Positions 1 to 13,400 of a stretch of DNA of 64,000 nucleotides are shown piece by piece. Both the position numbers and the translations under genes were made by a program. Within the stretch, counting starts at the first letter, position 1, and each line of letters starts with the position of its first letter. This stretch comes from Aurelia coerulea (taxonomy: Eukaryota; Cnidaria; Scyphozoa; Semaeostomeae; Ulmaridae): NCBI GenBank assembly GCA_039566865.1, contig CM076943.1, forward strand, positions 38,138,663 to 38,202,662, written 5' to 3'. The notes beneath the pieces were generated by a model that was not told the DNA's origin, did no database searches, and worked only from the letters and a program-made list of their open reading frames with translations.

Positions 1-223
1 TCATGACTAGGCCCTTTTTCAAAACCTCTGGTTTTGGGTGCACTGTAAATTTTGAATTTGCGAACCTGTATCTCTGGTGTTTGGTGGACGATTTCTAAAT
101 GCAAGGTACGTGCATCTAAGTTGAACAATGATAAATTTAGCTGTGAAGTCTGGAAGCAATGATATCTTATTGTTTGGTTCCTATTTCCAGTCAAAAGGGG
201 GTACTTTTTTCTGAGACACCCGG
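1..223. mobile_element. Right end of a mariner-type MITE cut by the window edge
   Basis: The stretch ends ACTTTTTTCTGAGACACCCG followed by TA at 224-225. That is the reverse complement of the CCGGGTGTC-type terminus seen on several complete MITEs in this window. The left end lies outside the window, so its length is unknown. Confidence 0.55.
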
Positions 224-261
224 TACATTAAAAAGTATTAACAACTAGAAATAAAGAGAAG

Positions 262-330
262 CTAAAGGATGTCCCAAAAAATTGTGCCCTGTTTGCCTGA
301 AGATTGGGAGAAAACGGAAAAAGATTATCG
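262..330. mobile_element. Fragment of a mariner-type MITE family
   Basis: GGATGTCCCAAAAAATTGTG at 265-284 resembles the fragment at 62575-62605 (GGGTATCCGAAAAAATTGTG). Both look like one terminus of the same degenerate family. No partner end was located. Confidence 0.3.
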
Positions 331-1009
331 CCAAACTTGTGCATGATGTTGCTTTTGAGATATTCAATTAGCGCCCCAGACTCGATCAGCTTTGCTTCTT
401 CTGAGGCGTATGGATTACGTATGTATATTAGTAATAATGCATATGTTTTTTCATGGATCAATATCATCATCATCATCATCAATTAAATCTTGCTACCATC
501 CACGTAAAAATCCGTTGAAAAAGGATGGAGCTATCACCTTCAGAAGACCAAATTTGCCTGATGACTGAAATCAGCGGACGGCCATTTTGTCTCACTATTT
601 TGCAGTGATAAGTAATCTTTGAATTTGCTCTTGTTCAGTTATGCGAACCCAAAATATGGTTTGCAATCAAAACGAGTATGCTAAATTGTGCCTTTAAGCA
701 AATGATAGCTTCAAAAGGCCATTGTTGACCCATGAGCTTCAGAAGACATCGTTAATTTTGCCCAGAATTCTCAATTTGTTATTTACGTTTGCTCCGATGA
801 TCCCATGGCTTACTTCTGGCGTAATCAATTATTTGAGCTCATTTGAATGGGCGACAAGATTGATTTCCTTAAAATCCTGTGCAATTTCCTAGTGTGGTTA
901 AAACCCAAGCCATGTTGCTAATCAAGCTCCAAAACCTCACTAAATGAAGGCTATTGGTATGATAGCATAATCAAAGTCTCTCAATTCAGTCATTCATCTG
1001 TCAATGTAT

Positions 1010-1068
1010 CTTTTTATCCATGACAGCCCCTCAGTCATAAGACTGACTGGCAGGGGGCCATGCTAGAG
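1010..1068 (-). mobile_element. 3'-end remnant of the CR1/L2-like LINE family
   Basis: Read on the - strand, this stretch has the same hairpin as the 3' end of the LINE at 46068-48360: a GGCCCCCTG side, a CAGTC loop region and a GGGGCTG side, followed by a short AT tail. Only the last 60 bases or so remain. Confidence 0.6.
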
Positions 1069-1151
1069 TATACTTATATGCAGATTAAGTTTCGACTTCA
1101 AAAATATTGATTTAAATCTAAGAATGAGCTCAGTTTCGTTCATACATTGTA

Positions 1152-1843
1152 CCGGTGAGGGGTGAGTAAAAAGCAATCCCCGTTTGAAAGGCCACTGCTC
1201 CCTGAATATCAAGGCAATAACAATTTCTAGAATGTGAGTCAATAGTAGACAGTTTGAAATAAGTTTTAAAATTTACCTGGCTGATTTCGGCTGCTCCGTT
1301 CTGAAATTGGGAGCGATTTTCTGAAGAAAAGCCCCGGAAAAAGCCTTCAAATCAGGCTGAAAATCACGACCAAATTTTCAGCCTCATAACAATGACTTCT
1401 TTTTGCTCTAGCAGGTGTTATCCAAGGGGAATTTCACTTATTCCAAAAAACGTACGAAACCTCGTCTGAACAAAGGATTTTTTCAAATTTTTATGGATTT
1501 TTCTTGAAAAGAAATGACATTTTTTGGGAGTGAAATGCCCCTGGGTGTTATTCCTTTGGGCGGACATAGCAACATTATTCTGGGGGGTTTCAGCCTCCCC
1601 AGAGGATAACACGTGCTGAAACGTGTTGAAGCCATTGCTGCAAGACAAAAATATTGAGAAAATTTGTTCTTGATTTTTAGGCACGTTGTGAAGGTTTCTT
1701 GAACACACTTTCTCCAGAAAAAACCTCATGATTTCTGAACAGATTGGCCGATCTCAGTAAAGTAAATTTTAGTAGCATCGTCTTGATACCGGGGGAGTGG
1801 TGGGCTTTCGAAAGGGGATTTGTTATTTTTATTACTTGCCCGG
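1152..1843. mobile_element. Mariner-type MITE, family A, copy 1
   Basis: It begins CCGGTGAGGGGTGAGTAAAA, ends TTACTTGCCCGG and is flanked by TA on both sides (1150-1151, 1844-1845). The inner left end (GGCCACTGCTCCCTGAATAT) and inner right end (ATCGTCTTGATACC) match the copies at 30029 and 34384. At 692 bp it is longer and more diverged than those two, so it is probably older. No transposase is encoded. Confidence 0.85.
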
Positions 1844-1845
1844 TA

Positions 1846-2994
1846 TAATAGCTGATTCAGTAATGAAAAATAAAAGTAAAACGAAATATCAAAATTTCGT
1901 CACTGAAAAGTGATCCTCGTATGGCTTTCACAACATTCTTTATATACGACGATGTTTAACCTCTTTTGAAAGACCATTCCAAAGTTTCGCTGCCTGGTAG
2001 CTAAGAGATGCATATCTGTCCTGTAGTCATAAAAATACGTCACCGATTTCAAAATTGGAATGTTAGTCTGTTAATCAACGGCTAGCTTAGATGCGAACAT
2101 TTTTTTGGTAAAAGCACTCATCTTTTAGACCCAGAAATTAGGAAAATGCTGGTATGACTTTGAATGACTTTTTATTTTGTAAGATTCTGCCCGCTCGAAA
2201 TATTCCATTGACTTGAAATCGGGCTTAACGTTCTTATTGATGCGATTTAACAAAAAAACTTGCTAGAATTTTCAGCGAACTAAACCCCTTTTTCTTTCTT
2301 CTGTGCTCAAATTGCGCCCAGTTTCCAAACCCAGCTCTTTCTGACCTCTTGATCTATGCCTGGCTGACAGTGCTTTTTTGATGAGAGGTACAAACTTTCA
2401 CAACCAAACACTTTTATCCATTTGCTTTCTGGAAGTACCACAGTTAGACATATTTTTTATAAGAAGCTGCCCATAAGAAACTCAACTCTCAGATTGCCAA
2501 AAAATTAAGAAACCTTGTACCGGGAAAATATATGTCAACGGAAATCTAAGCATATATGAGCCTTCGATAAGAATAACCTTGCAAAGGCAATAGGCCCATA
2601 GACGTGCTGCACCATATTTGGGTAACTGATGTACGTCAACAGGAAATCCTGATATCTGATAGGCTAGAGTTTGACAGCAAGTGGCTTGAGCCACTTTTAT
2701 ATGCTTACATTCCCTGTAAGAAACTAGTTATTTTGATAGAAATCCTTGACCCAATATTTACTTCACTGTCACTTGTTTCCTGTATCATATTACTCTTAAG
2801 GTACTTGAGTGATGTCTAAACATTGAACAAATGTTGTTTTGAAATGTTCACAAGGGAACTGTTAGTGTACATAAAGATTGTTACGGAACTCATAAGATTC
2901 TCAGAGTACTCAAAATCTAATAATTTTAAGAAACTCTCAGTACTGGCCCTAATTCTTGGTTTCTTTTAAAAAACTACGTGTAAAGCGACAGTTC
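1846..2994. other. No gene recognised
   Basis: AT-rich sequence with no ORF resembling a known protein and no clear terminal repeats. Confidence 0.4.
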
Positions 2995-2996
2995 TA

Positions 2997-3335
2997 CAGG
3001 GTGCCCCAAAAATTGCTCGACGTTTGATTAAGTGTAAAAAAATAACGAAATAATGGTGAGATTTCCATATTGCCGAGATTCCTAATCAATTTTAGAAACC
3101 AGAAGCTAGCAAATTTGCTAAATCTTCACGGAGCTGCGAGCTTTCGATGTTCAAGTTTGTGCGAAAGCTGAAACCAAACTTCAAAAGCTTGTAATTTCTT
3201 CTTGTAATCTTAATTCTGGCGTCAAAGATTAATTTAAAACCTTAGGAACAAAGTTCTCTAGCCAGGAACCTGTACTCTTTATCGTTACTTTTTAATATGT
3301 AATCAAACGTCGAGCAATTTTTCTGAGACACCCTG
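2997..3335. mobile_element. Mariner-type MITE, family C
   Basis: The ends are CAGGGTGCCCCAAAAATTGC and GCAATTTTTCTGAGACACCC, continuing inward as an inverted repeat through CGACGTTTGATTA. Left flank TA at 2995-2996; the right flank is CA, a decayed TA. Length 339 bp, no coding capacity. Confidence 0.85.
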
Positions 3336-4134
3336 CACGACGAACAAAACATTTTTGATGTTCAAGTCTGTTGGGAGTAGGTTAATAAGAAACTTTTGTT
3401 GCGAAATACCATTTTTTATTTTCAGTCTCTAAAAACGTTTAATTTGTCATTTCAGGGTCTCATGGACAAACAGAAAGAGTACGAGAGAGGGACAACTCCA
3501 TCTACTGGAGGATATCATTAAGTATATCATTAAGTATTAAGTATACATAAAGGGATTCACATTTGCTTATTGTACCATAGTATGTCATGAGTATATTTAT
3601 TGTAGATAAGCACACGTTATTGATATTAACAGATTCTTATATTCAGAATTAAATATATAAGTTCATTAATGAAATAAATCGAGTTAAATTCAGAATGATC
3701 TTCTTTCTCATCTACATTCAGTGACCTCTTTTCTAGAAAAAGACAAATGTATGCAGGACTAGACGTTATGTCAAAAATCGTAGTATGAACAGAAAACAGA
3801 AAACAGCACCTTCCACATACAGTTAAGCCCAAAATTATTCATACCCAGTGAAAAATTTGATAGTTTTGGATTTATCTTATACATAAAAGCTGGACCGGCG
3901 AAACTTAGGCTTTGCTCAATGACTTTTAGTTGGCACGTACAAATGTACATATCTTTTAGCTTGATTTGATTGTCATAAAAGTAGAAATATTAAGATCTTA
4001 CGTTTTTATGCCGGTCCATAATTATTCATACCCCTTGGCAGCCTAAGGATTGAGACCCATTGTTAGTGACAACACAGTTGATTTTGCTCCAGCAAAGGTG
4101 AATTTTGTCAGTTTATGGTCAACAAGTATTTACA

Positions 4135-5167
<1,033 letters not shown>

Positions 5168-5398
5168 CTGAACTGAAGCTTAAAGCAAGGGTATGAATAA
5201 TTTTGAGCATGCTATTTTTCATAAACTGTTCTGTAAAATACCCCAAAAACATTGTATTCCTTGAAATGTCTTCTGTCATGCTTCTCTCAACCTTCTGCTA
5301 CATCCTTATGCCACTTTAGCCAGAATAGAATTGTTCCACGAATAGAAAATATCAAAATACTCCAAATTTGGCATGGGTATGAATAATTTTGGGCTTAA

Positions 5399-6283
5399 CC
5401 CTATTTTAACCGGGGGGGGGCGTTTTTCGGCCCCCCCCTATCGGAATTTGTTTAATAGCTCCCAAACGATGCTACCTACAGTGCTGAAACTCCTTGACTT
5501 TTCCTAAAATTTAGTTGGCAATCAGAAAATAGAAATTTCAATACCTATTGTTTGACCACGTGACCAGCACATGCCCATATTTGGAGAGTGGTCACAGAGA
5601 AATTCTTTAAAACGGCTCTAATTTCTTCCTTTGTAACTAAATCTCAACAATATATATACCATTCAATTTGTCTCGATGAGTACTTTCATTTGATATATAA
5701 TTTATTCATATTTGCTGACATCAGCAGTTTATTATTTATATGACGTCATCAATCTTTATGACGTCATATTCCTAATAAATGAGTAATTTTTTCATGTAAA
5801 ACTGATGGAATGACTTCAAATATCGATGAAGGTACTTGATTTCACCAATAATATGCGAAATTAATGGTTTTAAATCATAATTATTGAGCTAACAATTTTG
5901 CATTGAATCAAATTTTCATTATTTAATTAGTTAAATTATTAGAAACCTTAAATATCCGTAGGAAACCATATAAAACTACAAAGTAATGGTGTCAAGCAGG
6001 TATTTGGATGGTTTTTTGCTAATTTTATCTAGCTATTTGCTAATAATGGGCCCTTTTCTGCGAATAGCTCGATTTCCTCAAAATTTGCTTTGTTTTTGGT
6101 TGCCTAGCAACCAGTCACGTGACTATTGATTGATTGATGCTATTTTTAGATTCTCCTTTGTTCAATTATGACACAGTGCAAGTTTCATTGTCATAGCTGT
6201 TATACTTTCGGAGAAAAACAGGGGGGGCGAAAAACGCCCCCCCCGGTAGAAAATCACTTTTTTTTTACCCGGTTAAAATAGGG
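5399..6283. mobile_element. piggyBac-type MITE nested in the Tc1 terminal repeat
   Basis: The ends are CCCTATTTTAACCGGG and CCCGGTTAAAATAGGG, flanked by exact TTAA duplications at 5395-5398 and 6284-6287. TTAA targets and termini starting CCC are piggyBac hallmarks. Next to each terminus is a G/C block that forms an inner hairpin (GGCGTTTTTCGGCC). The interior is AT-rich, with two TGACGTCA palindromes near 5740-5767. No transposase. A second copy is at 10398-11462. Confidence 0.9.
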
Positions 6284-6292
6284 TTAACTGTA

Positions 6293-6640
6293 TATGAACG
6301 TAAAGAGGCAAGTCTTTTTTAGAAAGGGGCGTTTTCCGACGTTCTGAAGGGTTTGGTTTCAACATTTTTCCGGGGGCAAGCCCCTGGACCCCCATTACAG
6401 CTCGCTTCGCTGGCCGCTCGGTCCACTTTGAAACCGCTGCGCGGTCCCTGACTCTTGGTAGGAAGATGATTGTCATAGGAAATAGGAATTGTCATAGTAG
6501 CGTCTATTCTCAAAGACCAATGAGTGCACAAGTGCATTTCCATCTTGCCGGGCTTCTTGAAAGCAAAACTTTTGGACAAAGAAATACTTAATCTCATTAT
6601 CATTAAGTATCAGTATTATTATTGTTCATCCATTTTCAGT
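6293..6640. other. GC-rich unclassified stretch
   Basis: Around 6325-6455 the base composition rises sharply, with GGGGGCAAGCCCCTGGACCC and GCTCGCTTCGCTGGCC. It looks like the inside of an unidentified repeat; no termini were found. Confidence 0.3.
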
Positions 6641-6705
6641 AGGCGCATAGGCATTTGAAGCCTACTTTACAAGGGGAAAATTACAAATACTATAAGAAAA
6701 TGATA
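6600..6705. mobile_element. Likely LINE 3' UTR fragment
   Basis: CAGTAGGCG followed within 30 bases by AAGCCTACTTTACA, preceded by a degenerate ATC/ATT run. This matches the 3' ends of the two LINE fragments at 25030-25760, which have the same pair of blocks next to an (ATG)n tail. Confidence 0.5.
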
Positions 6706-7424
6706 GAATTTACACGACTTTCCAGTTTCTTACAACATAGGGTATGTGAAAAAATTTACAGGGAACATCAGCAAATCAGCAAAATGTACATATTTGCAGG
6801 AAAGGCTTCAAAAGAAGGACCCAATCTGTGCTTATGAACTGGCTGCAGATACTCATTGTATGATTTTGAAGAACCAACTCCAGCATAGTTTAAAATCTGA
6901 CAAGCGCAAAGGAGAAAAGATAGCCAATGAATCGTTCGTACCCACGTTTTCCATAACAACAGACTCTCAGATTCCCTGTTCCGCATTTTACAGATAGCTA
7001 TTGACCTATATCTTGACCTCCAAGGATTCCAGATTCCAGAATAAATTCCACAATAAACCAAATGAAAGGGAAATGAACAAATAGAAGTATAAAAGAAAAC
7101 TGAATGACAATACAATTACAGAAAATATAATCACTCCCGTTTACTGTGTATTTCTCTGTCCATGGCTTTTTTTTCACTAGAAAGGGAAGGGTGTGGGATG
7201 GCGCTCGACTTTCAAAGAGGATTAATTGCTCGAAATGTATTCTAATTGGATACAATTGAAGTGAAGCTTGTCACCATAAATGGGAAGGGCGAGGTTTCTT
7301 TTTCTCTTCATCTGGCCTCAGACGGCTTTGGGTTTGATCAGCTGGGCCCATAAACCAGCAGGTCAACATAAAAATTAGACAACTTAGGCCAATATTTAGT
7401 TGGCCTAATTTCACGTGAAGTGAG
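6706..7424. other. Upstream region of the Limpet gene
   Basis: No convincing ORF. This is where the promoter or 5' UTR could lie if exon 1 is the first exon. I see no clear TATA box at a useful distance and mark no promoter. Confidence 0.3.
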
Positions 7425-7484
7425 ATGGACGACTTCAAGCGGCTGGAGTTTATGCAGTTGCAGTCAACCCTTGGCAAAGAACAG
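7425..7484 (+). CDS. Lmpt: Limpet exon 1 (start codon)
   Basis: Encodes residues 1-20, beginning MDDFKRLEFM and ending GKEQ, then the donor GTATGC. An in-frame TGA lies only six bases before this ATG, so no longer N-terminus is possible within this exon. It joins exon 2 in phase 0. This is the least certain exon because the peptide has no family signature; it rests on frame, ATG context and donor site. An AG at 7419-7420 could be an acceptor, which would put an untranslated exon further upstream. Confidence 0.6.
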
Positions 7485-10400
7485 GTATGCTTACTGTTTG
7501 GTCATGTAACTGATGTAATATGATACAAGATTATCCAAGCAATCAACTCTTTCGCAATGGATTATGAAATTGTGTTACTAAATTGTTGTTGACAGTTGTT
7601 GTGTCTGGCTGCTCATTGCTCATTTGTCACTGGTTTCTTCGCTATACACTACACTGGTTACTGTCTAGCAAATGAAAGTCACAGCTAGATTTATCCCTTG
7701 GGTATCTATCATGAATGAACGTTTTTAGAAATGCGACAATGTACTGTATAGGCCTACATACCAATGTTGTGAATGTTTGCACTCAAAGAGAAGATTTGCA
7801 AATAGATTGCCCTCGATTCAAACCAAAGTACTGTAAATTTAATTTACAGGGACCTTCTCTTTTGTAGGTAGACTTTCGTCAGGCTAGGACAGGACCCATG
7901 GAAAATGGCCATAAAAATAGGTACACTAAGTCCCAACAGAAAGGAAATTATAAGTTATAGATTGGGCGACCATTGTTTCTTTTCTTGTAGGTAAGAAAAT
8001 ATCTTTAGAAGGAGCTGACAGATTTCTTATTTATATCCAATAAAAAAGCTTCCCTTTCATGTGACATGCTTTTTCTATCAAATAATAGTATTTTTCAAAT
8101 TCTAGAACTACTGAATACTTGCAAAGGTTAAGATCAAATATGTAAATAATGATTTGTTATTTCATGTAGTGGTGCGCGTTGCCATCAGGTGGACAGGGGT
8201 GGACCCCAGGGGGGTACTCATTGACTTTCAATACAATCCATGCCAATATTTGGGGTCCGAAATTTCATGTTCAATCAATATTTGGGGTCTGTGAATTACA
8301 ACATGGACAACAATTCAATATTTGGGGTCCACAAATCTGAAGAAAGGAAGAATCGTGCAATTTGACCCTGAAGTTGCGAATCATGAAATAAATATTTTGG
8401 TATTATTCAAAAACTGAGAAAGATCAAGAAGCTCAAACTGAAATCATTCAAAAAAATTTCAGGGACCCCAGAAAAAGATAACAATATTTGGGGTCTCCAA
8501 AACGTTAGACTCAATATTTGGGGTCCCCAAAACGTCAGGCTCAATATTTAGGGGTCAGCAAAGAAATAGTGGCATGGACCCCCCGTATTGAAAGTTAGGG
8601 AGTACCCCCCTGGGGGGTGGACATGTCCACCCAAGTTTTCCCACCAGGACTTGATTTTCTAGTTTCTCAAAATCCATAAAAAAATTCTGGGTTGGGGGTA
8701 GATTTCTATTGACTTGGAATTTTTGTGATAACTGGTTTTCCTCTTGAGTTCTGAATTCTGCTGTGAAAATGTTGAGAAAAGCCTTAAATTTCAATTTTAA
8801 ATCATATCTTTTCCTTCCTTATAAATTGAGACATGATGTACTTTTCTGTTTTGATTTTCGTTGTGGAAAAATGTCCAATGTTATGAAAAATGCTCCTTGA
8901 GATGGTTGCTTTTCCAAAAATATCAAAATAATAGAAAAGGTGTCTCCCACGTTTTCTGAGAGTCTGAGAAGGATGTGGTCAGGAAATTTTTTCCTGGGGC
9001 TTTGATTCTCCAGACCCCCAATGGCAGTGCCAGCCTAAAAAAAGCAGAGGGGAAAAGGAAGATAGGGATGTGGGGGCGTAGCCCCCAGCAAAAATTTTCA
9101 GGACCCCCTTTTTATACTCAAGAAACAGCCTTTTTACCCTCAGGAAACACCCTTCTTTGTCTATTGAACTCTAAACATACCTACCTATTCCATCCTTAGA
9201 CATTTTCTCAATGGATTTAGATGAATTGGATTAGTAAAAAGTGAAGGGGACTTTCCCCCCTTTCCCCCCCATTACTCAGCCACAAAGACCCCTCGTACTT
9301 TCCACCCCAGATTTTTTGGGCTGGCAACACCCTTGTTTTCATGTGTCAAAGTACAGGACTGTCGAGAGGGGTGGGGTAGCCAGGGTAGTTACCAAGGGGT
9401 CTGGGGCCTCTGGGGGCCTGCAAGAGATATGGTATGTATTTTTACTTTGTTGTACTTTTCTTTCAGGAACATTTTCAGGCCCACTGAGATTCTAAATAAA
9501 ATCTAAAACCAGCGTCTTACCAGTGCATAGGAGGGCATGGCCCAAGAGTAAAAGGGCATATGGTCCAAAACTTTTCCAGCACCTTTGGTGCCGGGGGCCC
9601 CCTTACTGCCTTTACTCTGGGGCAGGCCCCTCTCTCAACGGCCCTGTCAAAGTATCAAATATTAAAGATTGCAATACAATTTGCATAATTACAATATAAA
9701 ACCTATCTCATATCACTATTGGCAGTCTAAGTGGCATCTGGGGTTCAGTGGCATCACCACAGGGTGGACTGAAGGGGACATGTCCACCCCGGTTTTCACA
9801 AAGATTGATTTCCTAATTTCTTGAAATCCGTTGAAAAACTTGGGGCGGGGTAGGTAGATTTTCATTAACTTGAAACTTTTGTGATAACTTTTGTGATATT
9901 CATTAATTCTGAATTCCATTATTGACAATTGTCAAAATTTTTATCATTAAATCATCTGTCTAAATGCTTCAATCTAAATCTAGTGGCTTCTTTCATCTAT
10001 TTACAAAAAATTTTATGGACCATATGAAATAGATTTATACGGGACCAACCAACATTGGTGACAGGCCATTTTTTGTTTTGGTGTGTTTTGTCTTTATTCA
10101 AGGACTGTTTCAACGGAAGAGGCCTGAAAAAGTAAAAATCAACGTTTTTGAAACTCAGAGTTCTGCAGAATAGGTTTAAAACCAACAAGCCAGGAATGTT
10201 ATGTTCATTGTTTAGGTTTTTGCCTTGTATGAGACCAAAAACACTTTCAAATCTGCGGACTCGCGGTCTGCGCCATTTTGATTTTAGCCTATTTGAAAAT
10301 CTGCGGACCATTGCCTTGGAGGTCCGCATGGTCTGCGTTATATACCTGGCCCTGGTGTTTGCTTTGAGAAGACAGCATTTATCATTATCAAACTTAACCC

Positions 10401-13400
10401 TATTTGTACCGGGGGGGGGGGGGGAGCCGGAGCCCTACCAGCCTTTCCTGCACTACGCTAAGACGACAAGAAATATACTGTAACCACCAGTTTTGGTGAC
10501 TTTTACTCAATTTTATAGGCAATTGAATACTCATTTCATAAAAATTTCATTGTTCTACCTCTGATCATGTGACCACAGTAATACCATATTTGGAGAGTAG
10601 TCAACAAAAAAAGCTTAACATATCTGTAGCTTTTTGTGTCGTTTGTCCGATTGATCTCAAACATGCACCATTCGATTGCATGTCGTGAGTACTTTCATTT
10701 GATATATACATTTCTCATATTTGCTGACATCAGCAAAATTTAATATCTAAGACGTCATTCACATTTATGATTAAAGAAGTATAAAATACAAATTGTTTTT
10801 GTCTAATTTGCTTCATCTTATCAATTTAATTCATTTTGAGTCTATACTTAAACAGATAAAAGAACAGGACTTGCAAAAACCTGGGATGAAGATGCAGCAA
10901 AAGGCTATTTAAGGATAATTGTGCTTAAAATAGAAACCAAAAAAAAAATTGAAAAATGTTTATTTTGGAACTATGACAAAATGACATGTTTCCTACTGTT
11001 TGAAAAATTTGGAGAAAATCGTTTAAATGGTTGATTAAATAGAATTTTTCTGGTTGAGAAGGTATTAATTTGCCAATTTTCCTTAGTTTCTCGGTTGCCT
11101 AGCAACGAATCACGTAACTAATCACTTGTCATTGTTATATTTGAATAGCCAATAGACCTTTTAGCTATTCTACAAAAGAGCCTGGATCGAGCGTTATTTT
11201 TATACATTTTTATACGCGACGTTCGATCGAGTGGCGTTAGAGCTTCTATCACTATTGTGCACATTCGAAAATTCTACAAAATGTAGCAAAATGTTGTTCG
11301 ATTCTGATTCTTTTAAGAATAGCTAAAAGGTCTATTGTCTGAAGAAAAATAGCGGTTTGTATTATTGTTATATTTTTTGTAGTTTTGGAGAAAAAGAGGG
11401 GGGGGGTGACAAACGCCCACCCCAGTACAAAGTACCTAAAAAATCGCCCAATTCAAATAGGGTTAAGTCAAACTCATTCAAGTTTGATTTATGGTGTGTT
11501 TGAGAATCATTTGAATGTAGTGATCATTGGCAAGCTTGGTTGAGTCCTAATCATATGTGCAAACTGGCCAAAGTTTTGTCAGCATACTCAATTCAAGCTT
11601 CTATCAAACCAAATGTATGCTTTTGTTGCAGCAGGGTTTAAAACACAGGCAACAAATTGACAGGTAAGGTTGACAGGTGATGTGGTTTATAATATATGGT
11701 TCATACAGATAGGAGAAAATGCAGGTTGACAGGTAGAGTACAATATTCAACTTTGGAAAATTTCTACAAAATGCAAAATGTATCAAATTTAGTTTCCTCT
11801 TTACGACATGATTGATTTCACAACAAACACTTAGCACCTTTGTATGGTCGGATAATGGAGTAGCTGGGGCCATTCTTCAACATACACTTTTAATATGTAA
11901 TTCTGTAATGCCCGCTATGAATAAAGGGATCCTTCTTTATTTTTCAGTTTCAAGGATTTGAGTACGAAGGCCTTGAAGGAACATCATGTCTTAATTGCAG
12001 AGATGGCTGCCCAGGGTTTTCAAGACATCCTTGGAGGTAGAGTTGTGCAATCTATATATTCACATCATTGTTTGTGTCCCTCGCCATTGTTTGTGTTTGT
12101 GGCCAGTGATTGTTCTCTACGATTTTGAAAGTCGCAGTGAAAACCGAAGAAGACCAAGGATGGAGGTAAACGTTGTCTCCTCCAATACTAATTTTTCACA
12201 AAAGTTTCCGAATGGACAACAGCCTGAAAATACTACAGGAGTAAAATGACGTGGAATTCGTGGAGAGATGAATGTCACCATAACACGTTTTAAGCCAATG
12301 AATGCCAGGAATTTCCTGATCATTTCACCTGCTCTCCATATATCTGCAAGATGGCAAGCCCATGAATGAAAAAATTCAAAATTGTTTGAATGCAAGATTT
12401 TGATAGAAGTTATGAGGCCAGATGAAAACCGTGGACCTCGTGGATTTACTGTGGCCGTAAATCGACAGCTTTCTAAGTCCACATTTTTTGCTTTGGCATA
12501 AGGCGGACTTTTCAAGAATGATTTTGGACCACGGCCTTTTATCCTTGGGCCAGGCCTTCCTATGCACTGTCAAAATGCTGCTTTTAGATGGAAACGCCCT
12601 CTATACACTGTTTAAATGTCATTTTTTAAGTAGGAACGCCTTTCTAAATTACATGAATTCAATCGAGCTTCAAACAGAAAATGATGACCTATGGTCAACA
12701 GCATAGCAAATCAATCACAAATTAAGGCTAAGTTCAACTTCAACACAATGCTTTTCGTGCTTTTTTCAAAGCAAAATCTTTTATTACAGTTTGAAAGTCT
12801 ATCTTCCTTAAAATTTCACTTTCGATACTTAAAACGGCTAAATCTGTACGTCGCTGTTGCAAGATGGTGCTCCTCAAAAAATACTTTATCAGCTTCAATT
12901 TTCAGAAGGAGCGCTCAGCAGAGGCAACGGTCTCGGGCAATATGCAGAACATTTTAAGGCCCGTGCAGATATTGTAAAAAATCTCATCAAGTTATTTTTG
13001 TTTATTTCGTTCAACAACTGCAAAGGTTTCAACGATTTTTCTCCAAAATTTGCCACGTGTATAGACCTAATATGGATTAGCTCTTCTTTCAGCCCATCCA
13101 AGCAAACACCCTCTTTATATTTATTTGCAGAGTTGTCACAAGCATGCAAAAGTTCCCCTGTCAGACAAGATCAAATATTCCCAGATTCTCTGATATGACG
13201 GAATCGATAATCACGTAAAATGTATCACACTTGAATGCTCTGACTTCTTTACTTTCGACACCATCATCTTCATCTTCATCTTCACACTTTTCAACTTCTT
13301 TCCGTTTGTTCTTACGTTTCGCAAACAAGGTCATATTTTGTAACACAATAGCTTGAGCAGCTTTTGATTGACACCTGAATTCAAAGCGAATAGTTGCTGC

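Noticed and set aside
12117..12515. 132-residue - strand frame overlapping sequence after exon 2
   Set aside because: No family signature. A short internal duplication explains part of its length.
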